From: Anaerovibrio lipolyticus
GTDB lineage: Bacteria > Bacillota > Negativicutes > Selenomonadales > Selenomonadaceae
DNA length: 64,000 nucleotides
Direction of reading: 5' to 3'
Assembly: GCF_021531495.1 (NCBI RefSeq)
Contig: NZ_JADYTY010000004.1
Coordinates: forward strand, 37,718 to 101,717
The notes under the pieces are model-generated. The model saw only the letters and a list, made by a program, of their open reading frames with translations, made no database searches and had not been told where the DNA came from. Made by a program: the position numbers and the translations under genes. Shown here in pieces: positions 8,183 through 18,293 of this stretch. How positions within the stretch are numbered: position 1 is the first letter of the stretch; every line of letters begins with the position of its first letter.

Positions 8183-10009
8183 TTAGATTTTGAATTTGCT
8201 TACAGCCTCCTGCAGCAATTCTGCCTGGGCGTTAAGCTCTACAGAGGCGGAAGCGGATTCCTCTGCTGTGGAGGAATTGGTCTGTACCACATTGGATACC
8301 TGCAATACCCCCTGATTCAGCATTTGCAGGGCAGAGCTTTGCTTCTGAGAGGCCTGGGCAATATCTGCCACCAGCACCGTTACCTGATCTATGCTTTCCT
8401 TAATGCTGTGGAGAGCCTGAGCTGTACCTTTGGCCAGCTCAGTACCGGCATTTACCTTGTCAATGGAATGCTGAATAATCTCTGTGGTAGATTTGGCAGC
8501 CTCTGCACTGCGGGCAGCCAGATTCCGCACCTCCTCAGCCACTACAGCAAAGCCCTTGCCGTGCTGACCGGCTCTAGCGGCCTCTACAGCAGCGTTAAGA
8601 GCCAGAATATTGGTCTGGAAAGCAATTTCATCAATTACTTTGATAATCTTGGCAATATTGTTGGAGGATTCATTAATATCCACCATAGCCTGTAGCATTT
8701 CCTCCATGCGCTGATTGCCTATATTGGCCTTGGTATGGGTATCGCTGGCCAGGTTATTGGCTTCTTCGGCATTGCCAGCGTTGTTCTTGGTCTGCTCGTT
8801 AATTTCGGAAATAGAGGCAGACAGCTCCTCCACAGAGGAGGCCTGAGAGGAAGCACCCTTGGCCAGCATATTGCCAGCATCAGCGATGTTTTTGGAACCG
8901 CTGGCTACCTGCTGGGAGGCAATGGAAATCTTGCTCATAACCTCATTCATCTGGCAGGACATTTTGTTAAAGGCATTGGCGGCATGACCGATTTCGTCAT
9001 TGGATTCTACGTTGAGACGGACAGTCAAATCTCCATTGGCCATCAGCTCAGATTTCTCTGCCAACTCTTTCATCGGAGTAGCAAAGGAATTAGCCAGTAT
9101 CCGGGCAAAAACCACTACCAAGGCCAGCAGGACTATCATAATGATAGCAATTGTTGTTATAGCATTATAGATAACACTCATAACATCACTGCGGGAGTTT
9201 TCCACCACGATACCCCAGCCCAGATTTCCTACAGAGGCACTGGCTGCCAGGGAGTCTACATTATCACCATTTACATATTGACACACTTCGGTTTTGCCAG
9301 AGGCAGCAGCCTTTACAGGCTCCATACTGCTCCAATTGGTAAGAGTCTGCATAAATTTTTCCTCTGGATGTATCATAACATTACCTTTGGAATCGGTGAG
9401 GAAAACAATCTCCTGTCTATCGGTTAGATTATTAGTGTCTTCCAACAAAAGCTTTTGGAGGGTATCCATATTAAAGGTGGAGGCCATAGCACCGACAACA
9501 TTGCCGGCTTCGTCCTTGATAGGCACGGCAGCAATAATCATTACCCTGTTGGTAGCTTTGGATATAACAGCATCGCTGAAGGCATAAGCCTTGCCCTCTT
9601 GCATTACAGCTCGAACATAATCTCTATCTGCTACGTTGACATAATTGCCAGAATCTCTAGCCACCTGCTGGCCTGTTAAATCACAGATAAACATATTGCC
9701 AATCAAAGGAGAGTGCCTTACGCCATTTTGCAAGAGCGGTATCATCTGAGCTGGATTCATGCTTTTGGCTTCTAAAGAGGCAGATAAAGCCTCCATGAGC
9801 TGTATCTGATTCATGAGAATATTATTTATGTTGTCAGATTTCATCCGAGCCACATAAAGATTGTGCTGATTTACTGTTGCCATACGTTCATTGTACATAT
9901 TGTAGGAGGCAATAGCCGTAACAATGACAATAGGTATGAGCGCCAGAGTCAAAAAGCTTATGGACAGCTTTTGGGCAAGATTTAGATTTGCAAAAAGTCC
10001 CTTTAACAT
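8183..10009 (-). CDS. Methyl-accepting chemotaxis protein with Cache sensor
   Basis: A 608-residue transmembrane chemoreceptor. TM1 lies at about residues 15-37, then a periplasmic dCache-like ligand domain (about 40-275) with [19 protein letters not shown]2 at about 280-305, a HAMP domain and a cytoplasmic signalling domain. The hairpin tip ([20 protein letters not shown]) that contacts CheA/CheW is intact at about residues 460-480. It controls flagellar motor bias, so it fits the flagellar genes in this window. The ligand is unknown; dCache receptors often sense amino acids or organic acids. The C-terminus has no CheR-binding pentapeptide. Confidence 0.93.
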   Translation of the reverse strand: MLKGLFANLNLAQKLSISFLTLALIPIVIVTAIASYNMYNERMATVNQHNLYVARMKSDNINNILMNQIQLMEALSASLEAKSMNPAQMIPLLQNGVRHSPLIGNMFICDLTGQQVARDSGNYVNVADRDYVRAVMQEGKAYAFSDAVISKATNRVMIIAAVPIKDEAGNVVGAMASTFNMDTLQKLLLEDTNNLTDRQEIVFLTDSKGNVMIHPEEKFMQTLTNWSSMEPVKAAASGKTEVCQYVNGDNVDSLAASASVGNLGWGIVVENSRSDVMSVIYNAITTIAIIMIVLLALVVVFARILANSFATPMKELAEKSELMANGDLTVRLNVESNDEIGHAANAFNKMSCQMNEVMSKISIASQQVASGSKNIADAGNMLAKGASSQASSVEELSASISEINEQTKNNAGNAEEANNLASDTHTKANIGNQRMEEMLQAMVDINESSNNIAKIIKVIDEIAFQTNILALNAAVEAARAGQHGKGFAVVAEEVRNLAARSAEAAKSTTEIIQHSIDKVNAGTELAKGTAQALHSIKESIDQVTVLVADIAQASQKQSSALQMLNQGVLQVSNVVQTNSSTAEESASASVELNAQAELLQEAVSKFKI

Positions 10010-10181
10010 ATTTCCATCCCCTTGTTATACATTTGGTAACATATACAGATATCTTCTTACAGTGTAACATATTTTGTTAAATTTGTAGATATAATTTGCT
10101 GAAATTAAACAAAATTTATAGAGTAGAAGAATAATTTGCGAAAATGCAGGATATGTAGTAACATTATTGTGTCGTGTTTTA

Positions 10182-10306
10182 TAAAATGAGACTTATTCAG
10201 TGGGAGCTTTAGACTCCCAATGAATTTAGTCGAATAAATCCAGAGCCTTACGGGTGCTTAACTCCCTCCTAAGGGGAGGGAGCCTTAGCACCCGTTAGCA
10301 TGGGGT
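10182..10306 (+). repeat. 125-nt structured dispersed repeat, copy 1
   Basis: First of three almost identical 125-nt elements, all in the same orientation. It has two hairpins: an outer one with GGGAG/CTCCC at its core and a larger compound one that pairs CGGGTGCT with AGCACCCG around an inner CTCCCTCC stem. It differs from copy 2 at three positions. It fills most of the roughly 330-base gap between the chemoreceptor and the polyprenyl synthase; the rest of that gap is AT-rich and should hold the leftward chemoreceptor promoter. No protein is encoded. Confidence 0.9.
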
Positions 10307-10338
10307 AAACACGAGAAATTAAATGCAGGTGATTTATT

Positions 10339-11310
10339 TTGGCAAACAAGATGTTTGATTTGATTAAAAATGATTTGTCTCAGCTAGAGCTGGCATTACA
10401 GCAGGCTGCTACAGCACCAGAGAAGATTATTACAGAGATTGGTTCCCATTTGGTGGCTTCTGGTGGTAAGAGATTGCGCCCAGCGATTTATTTTCTGGCT
10501 GCCCGCTGTGGGCAGGACTTTGATTTGCAGAAGGCCATGCCTTTGGCTGTGGCTTTGGAAATGATGCATATGGCATCCTTGGTTCATGACGATGTTATTG
10601 ACAGTGCAGATACCCGCCGGGGAGCTGTTACTGCCAATGCTAAGTGGGGCAACCAGATTTCTATTCTGGCAGGAGATTATCTCTTTGCCAAGGCTTTTGC
10701 GTTGGTAGCTGAAAATAACTATAGCAAGCGAGTTGATAGGCAGCTGGCTCGACTTATATGTGATCTTAGCTCTGGCGAGTTGATTCAGAACAAGGAAATC
10801 TATAAGGCATCCTGTGATGTACAGGAGTATTATGAGCGTATCGCCAAGAAAACCGCCAATTTTATTGCTATTTCCTGTCAGCTTGGGGGCGATGTGGCCG
10901 GTCTTTCTGAGGAGTATATTCAGGCATTATACGATTTTGGCTACAATGTAGGCATGGCTTTCCAGCTTACGGATGATTTGCTGGATCTTACCAGTGATGA
11001 TGTTACCTTGGGCAAGCCAGCAGGCAATGATATTCGTCAGGGAATTGTTACCCTGCCGGCAATTCGTGCTTTGGAGGTAAGCTCTGATAGGGATGAGCTT
11101 CATGCTATTGTTACAGACAAGAATATGACTGATGCCATGTTGCAGAGAGCCTTGGAGATAGTAAGGGCTTCTGATGGTATTGAATTTTCCAAGCAGAAGG
11201 TGGAGGAGTTCCTGCAGGCGGCTGTGGATGTACTGCCACAGGAGATGCCGGAAGAGATACGAGATTCCTATCGCATGGTGGTAAGCTTTGTAGGCGGCAG
11301 AAAATATTGA
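10339..11310 (+). CDS. Polyprenyl diphosphate synthase (long-chain, IspB/HepT type)
   Basis: A 323-residue trans-prenyltransferase that adds isopentenyl units to make a C35-C50 chain. Both aspartate-rich Mg motifs are present: HDDVIDSAD (Asp84/85) and LTDDLLDLTSD at about residue 213, plus the GGKRLRP substrate motif. The start is TTG 10339, with AGGTG 7 bases upstream. The genes that follow are a UbiD-like decarboxylase and a UbiA-like prenyltransferase, so the product most likely becomes the side chain of a menaquinone-type quinone. Exact chain length cannot be told. Confidence 0.88.
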   Translation: MANKMFDLIKNDLSQLELALQQAATAPEKIITEIGSHLVASGGKRLRPAIYFLAARCGQDFDLQKAMPLAVALEMMHMASLVHDDVIDSADTRRGAVTANAKWGNQISILAGDYLFAKAFALVAENNYSKRVDRQLARLICDLSSGELIQNKEIYKASCDVQEYYERIAKKTANFIAISCQLGGDVAGLSEEYIQALYDFGYNVGMAFQLTDDLLDLTSDDVTLGKPAGNDIRQGIVTLPAIRALEVSSDRDELHAIVTDKNMTDAMLQRALEIVRASDGIEFSKQKVEEFLQAAVDVLPQEMPEEIRDSYRMVVSFVGGRKY

Positions 11311-11402
11311 GCCTGCACTAGAATAGGATATAGACAGATTGAGAACAATGGCGTTGAAGGATAGAAGCATTTGTCATGACTCAAAATCTGACAGTATAAC
11401 GT

Positions 11403-11435
11403 AAAGGCATCTGCTTTTTGTGGGCAGGTGCCTTT
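11403..11435 (+). other. Hairpin between polyprenyl synthase and ubiD-like gene
   Basis: AAAGGCA-CTGC pairs with GCAG-TGCCTTT around a T-rich loop. There is no T-run after it, so it is more likely a processing or attenuation structure than a full terminator. Confidence 0.4.
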
Positions 11436-11467
11436 CTGACAAAAAACACAGGGAGGACAGGGTATTT

Positions 11468-12928
11468 ATGGCCTTTAAGGATTTGCGAGAATATATAGCT
11501 GAGCTGGAAAGCAGGGGACTTTTGAAGCGAATTACCACTGAGGTGGATTGCCAGCTGGAGATTACAGAGATTACGGACAGAGTGTCCAAGATGGAGGGTA
11601 ACAAGAATGTAGCCCTATTATTTGAGAATGTTAAGGGCTATGATATGCCAGTGCTGATGAATGCCTTTGGCAGTATGGAGCGCATGGCTATTGCCTTTGG
11701 AGTGGAGAAGCTGGATGATGTGGCAGATGAAATGCGGGAAATTCTAAAGCTGCCTTATATTTCCCTGTCTCACAAGACAGATTTGCTTTCTATTATCCCT
11801 ATGGCCAAAAAAGCCATTAATTTCCCTAAATATGTGAAAAAAGCACCTTGCCAGGAGGTTGTTATAACAGATAATCCATCCCTGGATAAGTTCCCTATTT
11901 TGAAATGCTGGCCCCAGGATGGAGGTTCCTTTATTACTTTGCCTTTGGTTTTTACCAAGAACCCTAAAACCGGCAAGCGGAATGTAGGTATGTATCGTTT
12001 GCAGAAATATGATAGCTGTACCACTGGTATGCATTGGCATATTCACAAGAATGGTGCAGATAATTGTCGTGATACCAAGGCTATGGGAGGCCAGAGAATG
12101 GAGGTAGCTGTAGCTATTGGTACAGATCCAGTAGTAACCTATGCGGCTACAGCACCACTGCCAAGGGATATTGATGAAATGGTTTTTGCTGGCTTCCTGC
12201 GGCATAAATCCGTGGAAATGGTAAAATGCAAAACTGTAGATGTGGAGGTACCTGCTGGAGCAGAGATTATTCTGGAGGGTTATGTAGATGTGGATGAACG
12301 CCGTTGGGAGGGGCCGTTTGGTGACCATACCGGCTATTACTCCTTGGCGGATTATTATCCAGTTTTCCATATTACCTGTATTACTCATCGCAAGAATCCA
12401 ATCTATGCTTCTACCATTGTAGGCAAGCCCCCTATGGAGGATTGTTTCATAGCCAAGGCTACAGAGCGGTTATTCCTGCCTTTGTTGCAGCAGGCTATTC
12501 CAGAGGTGGTGGATATTAATATGCCTTTGGAGGGTGTATTCCATGATTGCATCTTCGTATCCATCAAGAAAACCTATCCAATGCAGGCGAAAAAGGTTAT
12601 GACAGCCCTGTGGGGTATGGGCCAGATGATGTTTATAAAGATGATTATTGTGGTAGATGCCCATGTTAACGTACAGGATGAAAAGGAAGTATGGTGGCGG
12701 GTATTTAACAATATTGATGCCAAGCGGGATTTGATGATGGTAGAGGGGCCGCTGGATGTGCTGGATCACTCCTCTCCAATGGCCAAGTGGGGCACCAAGG
12801 TTGGTATTGATGCCACCAAGACCTGGCCAGAGGAAGGTCATACCAGAGAATGGCCAGACGAGATTACTATGGACAAATCTATCAAGGATATGGTAGATGC
12901 AAAGTGGGAGGCCTTGGGACTTGACTAA
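11468..12928 (+). CDS. UbiD-family decarboxylase (quinone biosynthesis, MqnL-like)
   Basis: A 486-residue prenylated-FMN dependent decarboxylase. MYRLQKYD, GMHWHIHKNGA and RWEGPFGDHTGYYS are hallmark cofactor and active-site segments with the conserved Glu/Asp/Arg set. The start ATG 11468 follows GGGAGGA at 10 bases; the longer frame upstream has no ribosome site. It overlaps or abuts the UbiA-like gene, so the two products probably act in the same pathway: decarboxylation and prenylation of an aromatic acid. In organisms with the futalosine route these roles belong to MqnL and MqnP; that assignment is inference because no mqn head-group genes are in view. Confidence 0.88.
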   Translation: MAFKDLREYIAELESRGLLKRITTEVDCQLEITEITDRVSKMEGNKNVALLFENVKGYDMPVLMNAFGSMERMAIAFGVEKLDDVADEMREILKLPYISLSHKTDLLSIIPMAKKAINFPKYVKKAPCQEVVITDNPSLDKFPILKCWPQDGGSFITLPLVFTKNPKTGKRNVGMYRLQKYDSCTTGMHWHIHKNGADNCRDTKAMGGQRMEVAVAIGTDPVVTYAATAPLPRDIDEMVFAGFLRHKSVEMVKCKTVDVEVPAGAEIILEGYVDVDERRWEGPFGDHTGYYSLADYYPVFHITCITHRKNPIYASTIVGKPPMEDCFIAKATERLFLPLLQQAIPEVVDINMPLEGVFHDCIFVSIKKTYPMQAKKVMTALWGMGQMMFIKMIIVVDAHVNVQDEKEVWWRVFNNIDAKRDLMMVEGPLDVLDHSSPMAKWGTKVGIDATKTWPEEGHTREWPDEITMDKSIKDMVDAKWEALGLD

Positions 12929-13811
12929 GCATAGAGAAGGAAAGGCTAGTCTGTGGCAAAGACTGAATGCTCATTTGGACAATATAGCCTTTTATCAGAC
13001 CATATTTTCCCTGCCATTTGCCTATATGGCGGTATTGCTGGCCTCTAAAGGTAAAGTGGATTGGTGGACCATGCTGTGGGTAACCATGACCATTGTTTCT
13101 GCCCGTAGTGCAGCTCTGGCCTTGGACAATATGATTGATTTGAAATACGATGTGGATCAGCCAAGATGTCAGCAAAGACCAATGGTGGCAGGTACAGTCA
13201 GCCGGCATAGTGTTCATGTGTTGATTGGCATTTGCGCAGCTGTGCTGGTATTTTCTGTATTACAGCTGAATCCTATCTGCATTAAGCTGCTGCCTATAGC
13301 GGCTCTGCCCTTTGTGATTTATCCCTTTATGAAGCGATATACCTGCTTCTGCCATTATATCTGCGGTATTGCGGTGGCTATGGCTCCGGCAGGAGGCTGG
13401 GTGGCTGTAACAGGCACCATTGATTATCCTATGGTGGTATTATTCCTGGCAGTTGCCTTGTGGATTGGCGGTTTTGATGTAGTATATGGCGCTCAGGATG
13501 AGGAGTTTGACAAGGCTCATGGGCTGCATTCTATGGCCGTAGCTCTGGGAGTAAAAAATGCCCTGTTGCTGGCCAAAATCACCCATGTGATTACCTTGTG
13601 TATTTTCTTTTATCTAGGCCAGTTATTGTCTTTGGGCTATATGTATTATATAGGTGTCGGCATTGCTGGAGGGGTGCTGTATTTTCAGCATCAAATTATT
13701 GCCAGACAGGGCTTCAAGGCCTTTAATCGGCGTTATTATTTGAGAAATGGTATTGTTTCTGTGGCAATATTCCTGTGTACATTAATGAGTGTGCTATGGG
13801 AAGTAAAATAG
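12921..13811 (+). CDS. UbiA-family prenyltransferase (MqnP-like)
   Basis: An integral membrane prenyltransferase of about 296 residues with eight or nine helices. It carries the two Asp-rich motifs of the family, LDNMIDLKYDVDQPR and YGAQDEEFDKAHGLHS, which bind Mg-diphosphate. It attaches the polyprenyl chain to an aromatic acid. The start is uncertain: TTG 12921 has GGGAGG 9 bases upstream, whereas ATG 12897 has a weaker AAGGAT; either overlaps the end of the decarboxylase gene. The cluster (prenyl synthase, decarboxylase, prenyltransferase) supports a role in quinone synthesis. Confidence 0.85.
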   Translation: MTKHREGKASLWQRLNAHLDNIAFYQTIFSLPFAYMAVLLASKGKVDWWTMLWVTMTIVSARSAALALDNMIDLKYDVDQPRCQQRPMVAGTVSRHSVHVLIGICAAVLVFSVLQLNPICIKLLPIAALPFVIYPFMKRYTCFCHYICGIAVAMAPAGGWVAVTGTIDYPMVVLFLAVALWIGGFDVVYGAQDEEFDKAHGLHSMAVALGVKNALLLAKITHVITLCIFFYLGQLLSLGYMYYIGVGIAGGVLYFQHQIIARQGFKAFNRRYYLRNGIVSVAIFLCTLMSVLWEVK

Positions 13812-13880
13812 GCTGACAGTTGTCAGTCATAATAGGCAGTTGGCTCTGCCAGAACTGCATGGTGGAAGGAAGCGATAGTT

Positions 13881-14744
13881 ATGACAGCAAGATTGTTGGA
13901 GGGCAAGGTATTTGCCGCTAAGTTAAAGGAAGAGGCAGGCAAAAAGGCTCAGGAGCTAAAGGCTAAATATGGCATTACCCCTGGTCTGGCTGTAATTATA
14001 GTTGGGGAAAATCCAGCTTCTCAGGTGTATGTTCGCAATAAGCACAAGGCTTGCACTGAGCTGGGCTTTTATTCCGAGGGGGTGGAGCTGCCTGCTACCA
14101 CTACTAGAGAAGAGCTTTTGGCGGAAATTCAGCGTTTGAATAATGACGAAAAGATTCATGGCATCCTGGTACAGTTGCCTTTGCCAAAGGAATTGCAGCC
14201 ATATGAATCTGAGGTGCTGGAGGCTATTAATCCATTGAAGGATGTGGATGGCTTCCATCCAGTTAATGTAGGCCGTCTGGTAACTGGCCAAAAGGCACTG
14301 GTGCCTTGTACCCCTCATGGCTGTCTCCGTATGCTGGAGCTGGCAGAGATTCCTGTAGAGGGAGCTAATGCTGTGATTATTGGCCGCAGCAATATTGTGG
14401 GCAAGCCTATGTTTCACTTATTGCTGGGAAAAAATGCTACTGTTACCATCTGCCATTCCAGAACCAAAAATTTAGCGGAGATTACCCGTCAGGCAGATAT
14501 TCTGGTAGCAGCTGTAGGCAAGGCTGGCTTTGTTACCGCAGATATGGTTAAGCCGGGAGCTGCTGTTATTGATGTAGGTATTAACCGCATTGCTCCTAAG
14601 AAGCTGGTGGGGGATGTGGATTTTGAAGCCGTGAAGGAAGTGGCAGGAGCCATTACTCCTGTACCTGGAGGCGTGGGATTGCTGACCATTGCCATGTTGA
14701 TGCAGAATACTGTAGAGGCAGCCCGCTTACAGCTGGAGGGCTAA
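13881..14744 (+). CDS. folD: Bifunctional methylene-THF dehydrogenase/cyclohydrolase
   Basis: A 287-residue cytosolic enzyme that interconverts 5,10-methylene-THF, methenyl-THF and 10-formyl-THF. The active-site Tyr50-x-x-x-Lys54 (YVRNK) is intact, as are [20 protein letters not shown] and the C-terminal [14 protein letters not shown] signature. It lies between the quinone genes and fhs on the same strand, and with fhs and metF makes a complete one-carbon folate set from formate to methyl-THF. Confidence 0.96.
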   Translation: MTARLLEGKVFAAKLKEEAGKKAQELKAKYGITPGLAVIIVGENPASQVYVRNKHKACTELGFYSEGVELPATTTREELLAEIQRLNNDEKIHGILVQLPLPKELQPYESEVLEAINPLKDVDGFHPVNVGRLVTGQKALVPCTPHGCLRMLELAEIPVEGANAVIIGRSNIVGKPMFHLLLGKNATVTICHSRTKNLAEITRQADILVAAVGKAGFVTADMVKPGAAVIDVGINRIAPKKLVGDVDFEAVKEVAGAITPVPGGVGLLTIAMLMQNTVEAARLQLEG

Positions 14745-14852
14745 GGTTCAATATCTAAGCTAGGGTTTTGCCGGTGAGATTACCTGTCCTGGGGGCGGGA
14801 AGCTACACTGGAAACATATATTTCTTGTAGTATATAGGGAGGTTGTTGTTGA

Positions 14853-16520
14853 ATGAAAACAGACGTAGAAATTGCGCAGGAAGCCCAGATGCAGCATATT
14901 AGGGAAATTGCTGCTAAGCTTGGTCTGACAGAGGATGATATTGAATTGTACGGCAAGTACAAGGCAAAGATTTCCTTGGATGCTTGGAACAAGGTAAAGA
15001 ATGGTCCAGACGGCAAGCTGGTTCTGGTTACTGCCATTAATCCTACACCTGCTGGTGAGGGTAAAACCACTACCAGTGTAGGCTTGGCTGATGCTTTCCA
15101 CAAGCTGGGACATAAGGTTGCTGTAGCTCTCCGTGAGCCATCTCTGGGGCCATGCTTTGGTCTGAAGGGTGGCGCTGCTGGCGGCGGCTATGCCCAGGTA
15201 GTTCCTATGGAAGATATTAACTTGCATTTTACTGGTGATTTTCATGCTATTACAACAGCCCACAATCTGTTGGCAGCAGTTATAGATAACCATATCCAGC
15301 AGGGCAATGCGCTGGATATTGATGTACGCCGTGTGGCTTGGAAGCGGGTTCTGGATTTGAACGACAGAGCTCTCCGCAATGTGGTAATTGGTCTTGGCGG
15401 CAAGGCTCATGGTGTCCCAAGAGAGACTGGCTTCGATATCACTGTAGCCTCTGAAATGATGGCTATTCTTTGCTTGGCCAGCGACCTGGAGGATATGAAG
15501 AAGCGTCTGGGAAAAATCGTAGTAGCTTACAGCCGTGATGGCCGTGCTATTAGAGCTGAGGAGCTGAATGTAACTGGTGCTCTGACTCTTCTGTTTAAGG
15601 ATGCTATCAAGCCAAATCTGGTACAGACCTTGGAGGGAACTCCTGCCTTGATTCATGGCGGCCCATTTGCTAATATTGCTCATGGCTGCAACTCTGTTAT
15701 GGCTACCAAATTTGCTTTGAAGTTTGCTGATATAGCTATTACTGAGGCCGGTTTTGGTGCTGACCTCGGCGCAGAGAAGTTCCTGGATATTAAGTGCCGT
15801 TTCGCTGGCATTCATCCAGATGCAGTAGTTATTGTAGCTACTGTTAGAGCTTTGAAGATGCACGGTGGTGTACCAAAGACTGAGCTGGGCAAGGTGGATA
15901 TGGCAGCTCTGGAGAAGGGGTTGGCTAATCTGACCAAGCACATTGAGAATGTACACAAATTTGGCCTGCCTGCTGTAGTGGCTATTAATGCTTTCCCTAC
16001 CGATACCAAGGAAGAATTGGATTTCGTAGAGGAGAAGTGCAACGCTTTGGGTGCATCTGTAGCCCTGTCCCAGGTATGGGCCAATGGTGGCGAAGGCGGC
16101 GTGGAGCTGGCAGAAAAGGTATTGGAGGCTATGAAGCAGCCTGCTGATTTCCACTATATGTATGAGGTGGAACAGAGCATTCCTGAGAAGATTGAGGCCA
16201 TTGCCAAGGCTATCTACGGTGCTGATGGAGTAGACTTTACTGCTCCAGCCAAGAAGCAGCTGGCAGAGATTGAGGCTTTGGGACTGGACAAGATGCCTAT
16301 TTGCATGGCCAAGACACAGTATTCCTTGTCTGACGATGCCACCAAGCTGGGACGCCCAGAGGGTTTCCGCATTACTGTTAAGGAGCTGCGGATTTCTGCT
16401 GGTGCCGGCTTTATTGTAGCTCTTACTGGCAATATTCTCACCATGCCAGGTCTGCCAAAGAAGCCAGCAGCCGAGAATATGGATATTGATGTAAACGGAA
16501 AGATTACCGGCTTGTTCTAA
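14853..16520 (+). CDS. fhs: Formate-tetrahydrofolate ligase
   Basis: A 555-residue ATP-dependent ligase that makes 10-formyl-THF from formate. The nucleotide loop [14 protein letters not shown] sits at residues 65-78. [20 protein letters not shown] and the C-terminal [15 protein letters not shown] are diagnostic. AGGGAGG lies about 10 bases before the ATG. Codon bias is strong, suggesting high expression. Its neighbours folD and metF make the methyl branch of the Wood-Ljungdahl pathway, but no CO dehydrogenase is in view, so ordinary one-carbon assimilation is as likely. Confidence 0.97.
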   Translation: MKTDVEIAQEAQMQHIREIAAKLGLTEDDIELYGKYKAKISLDAWNKVKNGPDGKLVLVTAINPTPAGEGKTTTSVGLADAFHKLGHKVAVALREPSLGPCFGLKGGAAGGGYAQVVPMEDINLHFTGDFHAITTAHNLLAAVIDNHIQQGNALDIDVRRVAWKRVLDLNDRALRNVVIGLGGKAHGVPRETGFDITVASEMMAILCLASDLEDMKKRLGKIVVAYSRDGRAIRAEELNVTGALTLLFKDAIKPNLVQTLEGTPALIHGGPFANIAHGCNSVMATKFALKFADIAITEAGFGADLGAEKFLDIKCRFAGIHPDAVVIVATVRALKMHGGVPKTELGKVDMAALEKGLANLTKHIENVHKFGLPAVVAINAFPTDTKEELDFVEEKCNALGASVALSQVWANGGEGGVELAEKVLEAMKQPADFHYMYEVEQSIPEKIEAIAKAIYGADGVDFTAPAKKQLAEIEALGLDKMPICMAKTQYSLSDDATKLGRPEGFRITVKELRISAGAGFIVALTGNILTMPGLPKKPAAENMDIDVNGKITGLF

Positions 16521-16616
16521 TGTATGTGGAGAGGTAGAGCAGGTGCCTAGGCTGATGTTTGCACAGGTGCTTGCTCTGACTCTTATTGATATTAAATGTA
16601 TAATGGAAGTGATATA

Positions 16617-17360
16617 GTGGGAAGAATTTCTTTGGAGCTGGTGCCACGTACACCAGAAGAACTGCGTAGCAATTTGGAATTGGTTAAGGAAAAAATCAAG
16701 GGTGTTGATTTGATTAATATTCCCGATTTGCTGCGTTTGGAAACCAGAAGCTGGCAGGGGGCAGCCATTGCCCAGGATTATTATCCAGCTGTTATGCCTC
16801 ATATCAGGGCTATTGATGTTAATCTGGCGGAACCTTTAGCTATGCGGCCGGAGCTGCGGCAAAGCGGTATTACAGAGGTGCTGGTTATTGAGGGAGATCC
16901 GCCCCAGGATATGACACATAAGGTTTATCCTACTATTACCACTGATGTTATACAAAAATTCCATCAGGAAATGCCTGAGGTAAAGGTTTATGCCGGTATT
17001 GACCAATATCGTGGCAGTATGCGTCAGGAGCTGTATCGTATTCATAGAAAGCTGCAGGCAGGTGCTGTAGGTTTCTTTACCCAGCCATTTTTTGATATGC
17101 GTCTTTTGGAAATGTATGCTGATATGCTGGAGGGACAGAATGTTTACTGGGGGATTACGCCAGTGACCTCCGAGCGTTCTCAAAGCTATTGGGAAATGAA
17201 GAACAATGTTATTTTTCCAAAAGATTTCCAGCCTACCATTGAATGGAGCATTGAATTTGGCTGTAAGGTACGGGATTTTGCCAAGCAGCATGGAGATAAT
17301 CTATATTTGATGCCTATTCGTGGCAACCTCGAAGCCTATCTGGAAGGAATTTTGGGCTAA
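16617..17360 (+). CDS. metF: Methylenetetrahydrofolate reductase-like protein, short form
   Basis: A TIM-barrel flavoprotein of about 247 residues related to MetF, which reduces methylene-THF to methyl-THF. IEGDPP, GAVGFFTQPFFD and WGITPVTS match the GD, TQ-FFD and PG-lPV family segments. It is about 40 residues shorter than E. coli MetF, and sequence conservation is only moderate. I choose GTG 16617 because GGAAG lies 7 bases upstream; ATG 16596 has no ribosome site. Position after folD and fhs supports the role. Its direct electron donor is unclear; adjacent nfnAB is suggestive only. Confidence 0.75.
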   Translation: MGRISLELVPRTPEELRSNLELVKEKIKGVDLINIPDLLRLETRSWQGAAIAQDYYPAVMPHIRAIDVNLAEPLAMRPELRQSGITEVLVIEGDPPQDMTHKVYPTITTDVIQKFHQEMPEVKVYAGIDQYRGSMRQELYRIHRKLQAGAVGFFTQPFFDMRLLEMYADMLEGQNVYWGITPVTSERSQSYWEMKNNVIFPKDFQPTIEWSIEFGCKVRDFAKQHGDNLYLMPIRGNLEAYLEGILG

Positions 17361-17447
17361 AAGTTTTTTCTGCCTTTTGGGGATATGTTGTGTATGTTTT
17401 GGAAAAATTCCTCAGAGGCTTTAGCTATTATAAAGGAGAGTTGAAAG

Positions 17448-18287
17448 ATGTTCAAGATTTTGAAGAAGCAGGAGCTTTCTCCTGGTATTTTTCATTATGA
17501 CATTGAGGCACCAAGAGTGGCCAAGAAGGCTCAGGCAGGACAGTTTATTGTCCTCAGAGTTGATGAGGATGGGGAAAGAATCCCACTGACTATTGCGGAT
17601 TTTGACCGTGAAGCAGGCACTATCACCTTGATTTTCCAGGTAGTAGGCGCTTCTACTAAGATGTTGGCTGCCAAGAATGAAGGGGATTCTATTGTGGATT
17701 TTGCTGGCCCTCTGGGACAGCCATCTGAGATTCACGAGAATATGGGCACCATTGTCTGCATTGGCGGCGGTATTGGTGTTGCTCCGGTTTATCCTATTGC
17801 TAGAGCCATGCATGAGGCAGGCAACAAGGTTATTTCTATTATGGGTGCCAAAACCAAGGATATCCTGATTTTTGAGGACAAAATGCGGGCTATTTCTGAT
17901 GAGGTTTTGATTGCCACCGATGATGGTTCCTATGGTGTCAAGGGCTTTGTTACCACTGCTCTCCAGCAGCTGGTGGATAGAGGGGAAAAGATTGATCAGG
18001 TTACTGCTATCGGCCCTGGCGTTATGATGCGCAGTGTGGTAGAGGCTACCCGTCCTTTGGGTATCAAGACGATTGTTTCCCTGAACCCGGTTATGGTTGA
18101 TGGTACTGGTATGTGCGGCGGCTGCCGTGTGCAGGTAGGGGATGAAATGAAATTTGCTTGTGTAGATGGTCCAGAGTTTGATGGCCATTTGGTAGATTTT
18201 GACAGCCTTATGTCCCGCAGCCGGATGTTCCGTCCACAGGAAGCACAGGCCAAGGATCATGTTTGCAATATCGGACTGGGGAGGTAA
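17448..18287 (+). CDS. nfnA: NfnA: FAD/NAD- and [2Fe-2S]-binding subunit of NADH-dependent ferredoxin:NADP oxidoreductase
   Basis: A 279-residue protein of the PyrK/NfnA (sulfide dehydrogenase beta) family. An N-terminal FAD-binding barrel (residues 1-100, IPLTIADFD) is followed by the NAD-binding fold (CIGGGIGVAPVYPIAR) and a C-terminal [2Fe-2S] motif, GTGMCGGCRVQVG with a further Cys in FACVDGP. With NfnB it couples NADH and reduced ferredoxin to NADP by electron bifurcation. The nfnB gene begins 6 bases after its stop. PyrK is the main alternative, but the nfnB partner next to it decides. Confidence 0.88.
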   Translation: MFKILKKQELSPGIFHYDIEAPRVAKKAQAGQFIVLRVDEDGERIPLTIADFDREAGTITLIFQVVGASTKMLAAKNEGDSIVDFAGPLGQPSEIHENMGTIVCIGGGIGVAPVYPIARAMHEAGNKVISIMGAKTKDILIFEDKMRAISDEVLIATDDGSYGVKGFVTTALQQLVDRGEKIDQVTAIGPGVMMRSVVEATRPLGIKTIVSLNPVMVDGTGMCGGCRVQVGDEMKFACVDGPEFDGHLVDFDSLMSRSRMFRPQEAQAKDHVCNIGLGR

Positions 18288-18293
18288 TGAAAA

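Noticed and set aside
16521..16616. Hairpin AGAGCA/TGCTCT between fhs and metF
   Set aside because: Only six base pairs with a long loop and no T-run.
14760..16802. A 680-codon open frame on the minus strand opposite fhs
   Set aside because: It is a shadow of the strongly codon-biased fhs gene; its protein has no domain pattern, no ribosome site, and is rich in residues that mirror the sense codons.
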